Below are positions 4,988-9,462 of a DNA stretch of 9,462 bases, piece by piece. A program made the position numbers and the translations under genes. The stretch is from Candidatus Zambryskiibacteriota bacterium (GTDB lineage Bacteria; Patescibacteriota; Minisyncoccia; Phycocordibacterales; DATDWN01): the NCBI GenBank assembly GCA_016202965.1, contig JACQNQ010000035.1, forward strand, positions 1 through 9,462. Direction: 5' to 3'. The notes below the pieces were generated by a model. The model was given only the letters and a program-made list of their open reading frames with translations. It made no database searches and had not been told where the DNA came from. Each line of letters opens with the position of its first letter. Position 1 is the first letter of the stretch.

Positions 4988-6217
4988 CGCTTCTATACCC
5001 ACAAGAGTTTCGTCCAAAAGAAACTGGAGCATCGCGCCGCCACCGGTGGAGACGAATGAAAACAAGTTGGTGAGATTGAGCTTGTTGATGGACGCGAGCG
5101 TATCGCCGCCGCCTATGATTACTTCGGCGGAATCCGCACTTGGTGAGTTCAGAGTACTGCCCACACCAAGTGAGTCTTCCTTGCCCGCACCGAGTGAGGC
5201 CAGAATTTTGGCTAGTTGTTCTGTTTTATCTCCGAAACCGGCTTCGTAATTTCCAAGCGGGCCATTCCAAACGACTGTTTTTGCATTTTTCAGAAGCTCT
5301 CGCAGTTGGCCCAAAGTTTTTGGACCAACATCAACAATGTATTCGTTAGATTGAACTTTATCAGATTTTTTAAATTCAACACTAGGGTGACGCGTTGCTT
5401 CGCCTGCCTGCGCAGACAGGCCGCCCACACCAAGTGTTTCTGGTTTAGTCACAGTTACATCAACTGGCGTAACCAGTTTTGGATTTTGCAAAATAGAATT
5501 ATCAAAAGCGCTGTTTGATATCAGCGAAGTACCGACTTCAAAACCGCGGGCTTTGAAAATATCGTTGGCGATAGCTCCTGCCACAAAAACCTTATCGGCT
5601 TTTTCTATATATTTTTTAATAAGTGGAATTTTCGTCTCAAACTTTGAACCGCCTAAAATAAAAACGAATGGTCGCGCCGGATTGAAAACCCGGGAGAGAC
5701 ATTTAATTTCCTGTTGCATCAAAAGTCCGCCATAGTGCGGCAGGAATTGCGGGATGCCGACGATTGAGGCATGTTTTCTGTGCGAAACGCCGAAGGCGTC
5801 GTTAACAAAAATATCTGCCATTTGGCTTAATTTTTTTGCAAACCCCTGGTCATTTGAAACTTCGCCGAGATTGTTACGGACATTTTCAAAAAGCAGAACC
5901 CCTTTGTTTTCCAGTTTTAATAATTTATCTATTGCTTCCGGTGTAAAATATGTCGGGCAAAATTCCACCGGAAAATATCCTTTGAGACAATCAAAAACCG
6001 GCAGTAAACTTGTCGGCTCAAACTTTGCGTTTTCAATATGAGAAATAATGATAGTTTGAGCATCGTATTCCCGCAGAAAATCAATAGTCGGAATAATTTT
6101 CTGGATGTCAAAATCGTCAGCCACTTGGCCGTCTTTAACCGGCACATTCAAATCGAGCCGAAGTAAAATCTTTTTGCCTTTTAAATCTTCCGTTTCCAGT
6201 TCATCTATGTAGTGCAT
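4976..6217 (-). CDS. pgk: Phosphoglycerate kinase, divergent, with insertions
   Basis: Transfers phosphate between 1,3-bisphosphoglycerate and ADP in glycolysis; cytoplasmic. Family motifs in order: LRLDLNVPVKDG (19-30), FENVRNNLGE (110-119), FVNDAFGVSHRKHAS (137-151), FILGGSKFETK, VWNGPLGNYE, IIGGGDTLA and STGGGAMLQFL. Substrate residues R20, R114 and R147 and H60 are kept. However, the catalytic Arg of yeast PGK (R38, in the D-x-R-I motif) aligns with D37, and the HLGRP motif is replaced by HIENAK, losing a second Arg. Two palindromic segments (5137-5197 and 5380-5436) add about 20 residues each, which explains the length of 413 against the usual 390-400. ATG at 6217 lies 21 bp after the tpiA stop with only a weak GGA, so translation likely depends on coupling with tpiA. 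It ends in TGA and overlaps the HIT gene. Confidence 0.93.
   Translation of the reverse strand: MHYIDELETEDLKGKKILLRLDLNVPVKDGQVADDFDIQKIIPTIDFLREYDAQTIIISHIENAKFEPTSLLPVFDCLKGYFPVEFCPTYFTPEAIDKLLKLENKGVLLFENVRNNLGEVSNDQGFAKKLSQMADIFVNDAFGVSHRKHASIVGIPQFLPHYGGLLMQQEIKCLSRVFNPARPFVFILGGSKFETKIPLIKKYIEKADKVFVAGAIANDIFKARGFEVGTSLISNSAFDNSILQNPKLVTPVDVTVTKPETLGVGGLSAQAGEATRHPSVEFKKSDKVQSNEYIVDVGPKTLGQLRELLKNAKTVVWNGPLGNYEAGFGDKTEQLAKILASLGAGKEDSLGVGSTLNSPSADSAEVIIGGGDTLASINKLNLTNLFSFVSTGGGAMLQFLLDETLVGIEALEK
5137..5197. repeat. Composite direct/inverted repeat inside pgk (site 2)
   Basis: cacttggtg (5137-5145) and caccaagtg (5164-5172) are exact inverted arms around an 18-nt spacer. The unit gcccacaccaagtga (5159-5173) recurs with two changes at 5183-5197 (gcccgcaccgagtga), 24 bp on. 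Read in frame it encodes SLGAGKEDSLGVGSTLNSPSA (about residues 341-361) just before IIGGGDTLA, where E. coli PGK has only a short turn. The 24-bp step is a multiple of three, so copy-number change keeps the frame. Confidence 0.7.
5380..5436. repeat. 57-bp palindromic element inside pgk (site 1)
   Basis: The core gcctgcctgcgcagacaggc (5402-5421) is palindromic at 9 of 10 pairs. Outer arms cactagggtg (5380-5389) and caccaagtg (5428-5436) are near-complements. Its right end, gcccacaccaagtg (5423-5436), is identical to 5159-5172 in the other pgk repeat, so the two sites share one sequence family. It encodes GVGGLSAQAGEATRHPSV (about residues 261-280), a low-complexity loop in the C-terminal domain. 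Confidence 0.75.
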
Positions 6218-6238
6218 TTTGTTTTTTCCGGCTATTAG

Positions 6239-7000
6239 CTACTTAGCGCTATCTGCTATCTTTGCAATTTCAATAAAATTTTTGACTTTTAGACTTTCTC
6301 GGCCGATAAGGAGACCCGAGACCTTGCCGTCGCGGACAATTTCCAAAACATTGCCGACCGTTACATCGCCTCCGTACAAAACTCTGACGCCGTCAGATAG
6401 CACTCCAAACAAATCTCTCAAAACTTTTTTTATAAAAATAGACATTTCCTGCACTTCTCTTGGAGGCATTGCTTCCCGCGCGCCCACGGCCCAAACCGGT
6501 TCATAAGCGATAACCACTCTGTCCAGAGATTTTTTGGAAACATCTTTCAGTCCGGAAATTATTTGCTTTTTGACAAAATGCAGGTATTCTCCCTGATGGT
6601 CGCGCTCTTTTTCACCGATACAAAGAATTGCCGTCATGCCGTCTCCCACTGTCACTTTGACTTTTTTGTTGATTGTCTCATCAGATTCGCCGCGAGCCCG
6701 TCTTTCCGAGTGTCCGATGATAATGTAGTCAATACCAAGTCCGCTCAACTCTCTGGAACTGACTTCTCCGGTATATGGTCCGGCCGATTCATAAAACGCA
6801 TCTTGAGCGCCGAAAGAAATTCCTTTGCTTTTGCCTGTTAAGAGAGAGGAAAGAAAAATAAATGGCGGACAAAGAACAATTTCCGTCCTTTTCAGAGATT
6901 TTGCCGCCCGTTTGACGCTTGTGGCAATTTTTTTGGCCTCAATCAGAGTTTCTGGGTTCATCTTCCAATTTCCAACCACCAGTTTTTTAAATCGTTTCAT
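6239..7000 (-). CDS. tpiA: Triosephosphate isomerase
   Basis: Interconverts dihydroxyacetone phosphate and glyceraldehyde 3-phosphate; cytoplasmic TIM barrel. Active-site residues are in place: N11 and K13 in VVGNWKMN, H97 in IIIGHSERR, and E167 in AYEPVWAVGA. AQDAFYESAGPYTGEVS (65-81) and LCIGE (126-130) are standard. The flexible loop reads PVWAVGAREAMPP instead of the common WAIGTG, and the phosphate-binding YGGSV appears as YGGDV; both are mild departures. At 253 residues it is normal length. It is the first gene of a two-gene operon with pgk, a common glycolytic pairing. The ATG at 7000 lies 7 nt after an extended -10 and no Shine-Dalgarno is present. It follows the pilin operon on the same strand by 21 bp. 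Confidence 0.95.
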   Translation of the reverse strand: MKRFKKLVVGNWKMNPETLIEAKKIATSVKRAAKSLKRTEIVLCPPFIFLSSLLTGKSKGISFGAQDAFYESAGPYTGEVSSRELSGLGIDYIIIGHSERRARGESDETINKKVKVTVGDGMTAILCIGEKERDHQGEYLHFVKKQIISGLKDVSKKSLDRVVIAYEPVWAVGAREAMPPREVQEMSIFIKKVLRDLFGVLSDGVRVLYGGDVTVGNVLEIVRDGKVSGLLIGRESLKVKNFIEIAKIADSAK

Positions 7001-7007
7001 ATTTATT

Positions 7008-7016
7008 ATAATATCA
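7008..7016 (-). promoter_or_regulatory. Extended -10 promoter of tpiA-pgk, leaderless
   Basis: The minus strand reads TGA-TATTAT (7008-7016), ending 7 nt before the tpiA ATG, all within the 21-bp gap after the pilin gene stop. An overlapping TATAAT (7005-7010) lies only 4 nt from the ATG and is a less likely choice. No -35 is evident. Confidence 0.6.
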
Positions 7017-7021
7017 CATTC

Positions 7022-8320
7022 CTATGGCACCTCCGCCCAACTAGAAATAGTCCATCCGCCAGATGGTCCGCTTACAAAATTGGCATTGGCCAAACCCGTA
7101 TCATAAGTGACATTGGCGCTATTTTTCAGAACAACTTTATAGGCAGTAACTGCTTTAAGGCTAACACTTTGACTTAAGGTAACCTGACCATGACTGGCGT
7201 AAGCCACCAAAGCTGACGCTCCGTTGCCGATTGAAATAGCATCTGTCGGATTGTCGTCCGTTTCAGCATCATTGTTTTGAGATATTATAAAAACATATGA
7301 GCCGCTAAAACCGGAACCTTGAAAAACCACATTCTGACCTACGCTTATCATGCCGCTACCAACTGTGTTAAGAGGATTGTCGGCAATGATAGCCGCATTT
7401 TGGCTACCAAGACTCTCTGCCATTCTGATTGTGGCTTTATTTGTAATGTTAATATTGCCTTTGACCCATATTGGTCCGGCAATAGTAACGGTAATTCCGC
7501 TTCCGGTGCCGTTGATATTAAGATTGCAAGGCACTTCTTTCGGACCGATAGTTACATCTGAATTAATAGTGTATGAATCGCCGGAACAAGTGACACTGCC
7601 TCCGCTTGTCGCATCGCTTTCCCAAGCGCTTATCTGGGCATCCGAAATTGGCAAAGTTATCGTCCCTTGATCCGGACTGTTTGGATATGAAGTTCCTCCG
7701 ACTGCAGTGTTTGTTTTGATTGTATAATAGGCGTCTTTATCTATGGTGGAATCTTCGATGGTATGAGCGTAAGCGGTGCCTGTAGCGTGCAAAGTATCAA
7801 TAAGGCCGTTTGAACCGGCTGAAATAATATCTCCATATATGGTGTTGCCGCTTCCTCTGACAGAACCGCTGGAAAAAATATTGCCGGTGACAGTAGAAGA
7901 ATTTTGGAGCAAAAAACCGCCGGCGCCTGATTGAATGCCATAGTGAAAATTGGCCCCAACGCCGGTTATAACTTTGGATTGCATCTTTCTTATAATTTCG
8001 TTTCTATTTGATAAGGCCTCAATAATTTTTCCATCAGACGTCGGCGTAACCGTTATAGTGGTGATATAACCGTTATTGACAATAGTATCCCCGGAGTTAA
8101 TGGTTTTATTATTTTTTATTCTATAGAGAGCGTCCTCAAGCCCTCCCTCCGCGTAGTAATAACTTTCTTTGGAGCGCAAGAGGTCGCTCACAATACGCGC
8201 CTGTTTCAAGATCGGGTTGGTTATGCCAAGAATAATAGTCATAGAGGCAAAAAGAAAAAACAGAATGGCCAAAAGCATTGCCGCGCCACTATTATGTTTT
8301 ACTTTTTTCTTTTGTTTCAT
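7022..8320 (-). CDS. Large PilX/GspK-like minor pilin with beta-rich passenger region
   Basis: The N-terminus MKQKKKVKHNSG is a basic prepilin leader; cleavage after G12 would leave AAMLLAILFFLFASMTIILG as the membrane and assembly helix. Position +5 is Leu17, not the Glu of ordinary pilins, a trait shared with GspK and many PilX proteins. Residues about 50-68 (SKESYYYAEGGLEDALYRI) match the conserved PilX helix. From about residue 110 the protein is rich in G, S, T and N, with short repeats such as GNIFSSGSVRGSGNTIYGDI suggesting a beta-helix or bactofilin-like stack. C245 and C265 may form a disulfide. It ends GGWTISSWAEVP. It acts outside the membrane, probably at the pilus or pseudopilus tip. 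Last gene of the pilin operon, 4 nt after the previous stop, with GAGGGGA as ribosome binding site. The passenger function is unknown. Confidence 0.82.
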   Translation of the reverse strand: MKQKKKVKHNSGAAMLLAILFFLFASMTIILGITNPILKQARIVSDLLRSKESYYYAEGGLEDALYRIKNNKTINSGDTIVNNGYITTITVTPTSDGKIIEALSNRNEIIRKMQSKVITGVGANFHYGIQSGAGGFLLQNSSTVTGNIFSSGSVRGSGNTIYGDIISAGSNGLIDTLHATGTAYAHTIEDSTIDKDAYYTIKTNTAVGGTSYPNSPDQGTITLPISDAQISAWESDATSGGSVTCSGDSYTINSDVTIGPKEVPCNLNINGTGSGITVTIAGPIWVKGNINITNKATIRMAESLGSQNAAIIADNPLNTVGSGMISVGQNVVFQGSGFSGSYVFIISQNNDAETDDNPTDAISIGNGASALVAYASHGQVTLSQSVSLKAVTAYKVVLKNSANVTYDTGLANANFVSGPSGGWTISSWAEVP

Positions 8321-8324
8321 GATT

Positions 8325-8840
8325 TTATTGTCCCCTCAATATTACCGTGGAGTGATATGTTTTTGTTTTTGACGCGGTCCCGACCGTAGCCGATACGGTC
8401 ATATCTATTTTAACCGCGTTTCCAATCCCGCTATCCAACTTGGTAAATGTAAGGGATGTGACGGAGACGTTAGATAAAGTTAGCGGTCCAAAATAGTCAC
8501 CGTTCACATCAATTTTGACGGCGCCGTTATCCAAATAAAATTTTGTGGTGGTTTCAATACTGTTGTAAATAGTGACAATGGTTAAAACTCCGCTCCCCGC
8601 GCCAAATACGCTCCGGGAAAGGTCTAGGCTTGTCGCTCCTCTGATATCACGGGTCATTCTCTCCATAGCTCCGATAGCCGAATGGTCAACAGCGCGCAGG
8701 ACAACAAGGGTGCGATATGATTTGCTAAAAGAAACAATGGTGGAAACAGCAAGCAGAGAAATGACTGAAAGAAGAGCGGCATAAATAATCATCTCTACAA
8801 GCGTGTACCCGTTATTTTTATTTTTTGCAAAATATAGCAT
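8325..8840 (-). CDS. Type IV prepilin-like minor pilin (PulJ/GspJ-like)
   Basis: The leader MLYFAKNKNNG is basic and ends in Gly11. The next residues YTLVEMIIYAALLSVISLLAV have Glu at +5 and a hydrophobic helix: a textbook class III signal cleaved by prepilin peptidase. ERMTRDIRGATSLD (about 60-73) is the pattern found in PulJ/PilW-type pseudopilins. The rest is beta-strand rich (TKFYLDNGAVKIDVNG, LTFTKLDSGIGNAVKIDM). At 171 residues it suits a minor pilin. The ATG at 8840 is one base after the TGA of the upstream pilin gene (TGA-T-ATG) without its own Shine-Dalgarno, so translation is likely coupled. Calling it GspJ-like rests on order and the DIR motif, not on a clear signature. Confidence 0.85.
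   Translation of the reverse strand: MLYFAKNKNNGYTLVEMIIYAALLSVISLLAVSTIVSFSKSYRTLVVLRAVDHSAIGAMERMTRDIRGATSLDLSRSVFGAGSGVLTIVTIYNSIETTTKFYLDNGAVKIDVNGDYFGPLTLSNVSVTSLTFTKLDSGIGNAVKIDMTVSATVGTASKTKTYHSTVILRGQ
8331..8337 (-). promoter_or_regulatory. Shine-Dalgarno GAGGGGA of the PilX-like gene
   Basis: The sequence lies in the last codons of the preceding pilin gene, 10 nt before the ATG at 8320. It supports this start, which also gives a proper basic prepilin leader. Confidence 0.55.
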
Positions 8841-8841
8841 A

Positions 8842-9315
8842 TCAGTTATTGTAGATATTGGTTATGTAAGTTGAAATGGTTTTGGTCGTTGTGGCATATC
8901 CCTGCCAGTATGAAACGCTTGCCGTTACTTGCTTTGTATTCGGGTCGTATGTACCGGAACTTGCAACGTTGTCATTTATGTCGCGCTTGACATCGCTTAG
9001 GATGAAACCTCGCAAAAATAAACCGTCAACATATTGCGGAGTGGTTGTCGAAGCCCAGTATGTAGTATTCAAAACAAGATAATACGCGGTGGTCGTGGAT
9101 AGTGAAGCGATAAATCCCGTCCAGCCCTTATCGCGGAGAAGTGTTACTCCTTCCAGTCCTTCTTCCAAAAGATAAGTCGCTTGAACATTGCTTTGATTAT
9201 TCAGAGCGTACGAAAGATATGTGTTGTACGAAACTTCAGCCGCCAAAATACCGGAGGAAATGATTGCCGCCCCGATAATAATTTCTATAAGAGCCGAACC
9301 ACGTTGATAAAGCAT
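8842..9315 (-). CDS. Type IV prepilin-like minor pilin (PilV/GspI-like)
   Basis: The very short leader MLYQRG is followed by SALIEIIIGAAIISSGILA, with Glu at +5 and a hydrophobic assembly helix, so prepilin peptidase should cut after Gly6. The helix continues to ATYLLEEGLEGVTLLRDKGW (about 46-65), a segment conserved in PilV/PulI-like proteins. The C-terminal 90 residues are Thr-, Ser- and Tyr-rich beta structure ending STYITNIYNN. There are no cysteines. It is the first gene of the three-gene pilin operon and 157 residues long. No Shine-Dalgarno is visible before ATG at 9315; the upstream region is AT-rich and full of repeats, so I cannot choose a promoter with confidence. Confidence 0.85.
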   Translation of the reverse strand: MLYQRGSALIEIIIGAAIISSGILAAEVSYNTYLSYALNNQSNVQATYLLEEGLEGVTLLRDKGWTGFIASLSTTTAYYLVLNTTYWASTTTPQYVDGLFLRGFILSDVKRDINDNVASSGTYDPNTKQVTASVSYWQGYATTTKTISTYITNIYNN

Positions 9316-9332
9316 AATAATTTCTAATTGAC

Positions 9333-9439
9333 CTAATTATTCTAATTTTTAAATAATATCCAAGTTCCAACAACCAAGTTAGGATTTGTTCATTGGAATT
9401 TATTTAGGTTAATTAGAATAATTAGAAATTAGGTTAATT
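9333..9439. repeat. AT-rich inverted and direct repeats upstream of the pilin operon
   Basis: ctaattattctaatt (9333-9347) and aattagaataattag (9411-9425) are exact 15-bp inverted arms, 63 bp apart. ttaggttaatt is directly repeated at 9404-9414 and 9429-9439, with a one-mismatch inverted copy (aattgacctaa) at 9327-9337. ccaagtt occurs at 9360-9366 and 9374-9380, and ttccaa (9366-9371) faces ttggaa (9394-9399). The stretch is built from a few shuffled AT-rich modules, probably an intergenic repeat; it may act as a terminator or regulator for the neighbours. Confidence 0.6.
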
Positions 9440-9462
9440 TACTTCTACCTCTCCCGTCTTAT
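9434..9462 (-). CDS. Possible last codons of an upstream gene
   Basis: On the minus strand the frame ending in TAA at 9434-9436 reads KTGEVEVN before the stop. Its composition changes from the AT-rich repeat to more balanced sequence, as at a coding boundary. With only eight codons this is a weak guess; it could equally be non-coding. Confidence 0.25.

Noticed and set aside
4842..5238. Alternative genetic code (TGA as Gly)
   Set aside because: pgk and the first pilin gene end properly at TGA at the expected family length, and the recognised genes have no in-frame TGA, so the standard bacterial code applies.
4806..5249. Plus-strand frame overlapping the HIT gene and pgk
   Set aside because: Out of frame with the HIT gene and antisense to pgk, both secure by motifs; Ser/Pro-rich shadow translation.
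9333..9439. CRISPR array
   Set aside because: Repeats are short, of mixed orientation and unevenly spaced, with no unique spacers of constant length.

Overview
The window looks like a chromosomal piece of a Candidate Phyla Radiation (Patescibacteria, probably Parcubacteria-like) genome. The clues are compact gene packing, promoters set directly against start codons (leaderless transcripts), an RNase HI with a C-terminal viroplasmin-type domain, and a divergent PGK of the kind I associate with that group. This assignment is inference from protein style; there is no rRNA or marker phylogeny here. TGA serves as an ordinary stop (pgk and the first pilin gene), so the recoded code 25 of SR1/Gracilibacteria does not apply.

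Layout, left to right. 1-1520 (minus): comEC, the DNA-uptake channel, running off the left edge. 1561-2238 (minus): rnhA with a C-terminal hybrid-binding-like domain. 2239-2642: a rearranged stretch with a 48-bp near-perfect palindrome, an 11-codon remnant of a second rnhA start with its own promoter, a strong plus-strand terminator hairpin without a gene to serve, and a small ORF of unknown function with a good Shine-Dalgarno. 2643-4376 (minus): recJ. 4377-4594: divergent promoter region holding a 153-bp branched inverted-repeat element with 28-bp perfect arms. 4595-4987 (plus): HIT-domain hydrolase, the only plus-strand gene. 4976-7000 (minus): tpiA-pgk operon; the pgk 3' end overlaps the HIT gene convergently by 12 bp. 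7022-9315 (minus): three-gene type IV pilin/pseudopilin operon in a GspI-J-K-like order. 9316-9433: AT-rich inverted/direct repeats; then perhaps the last codons of another minus-strand gene.

Functionally there are three themes: DNA uptake (comEC plus minor pilins, with RecJ and RNase HI as nucleic-acid processing enzymes), lower glycolysis (tpiA-pgk), and nucleotide housekeeping (HIT). The most unusual signal is a set of at least seven short palindromic elements inside coding regions of comEC, recJ, the HIT gene and pgk. Each is read through in frame and encodes extra residues at sites where relatives appear shorter. This resembles the Rickettsia palindromic elements. Together with the intergenic branched element it suggests active or past spread of small palindromes in this genome. 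A second signal is a uniform promoter layout: an extended -10 (TGN-TANNNT) 6-7 nt before the ATG of rnhA, recJ, the HIT gene and tpiA.
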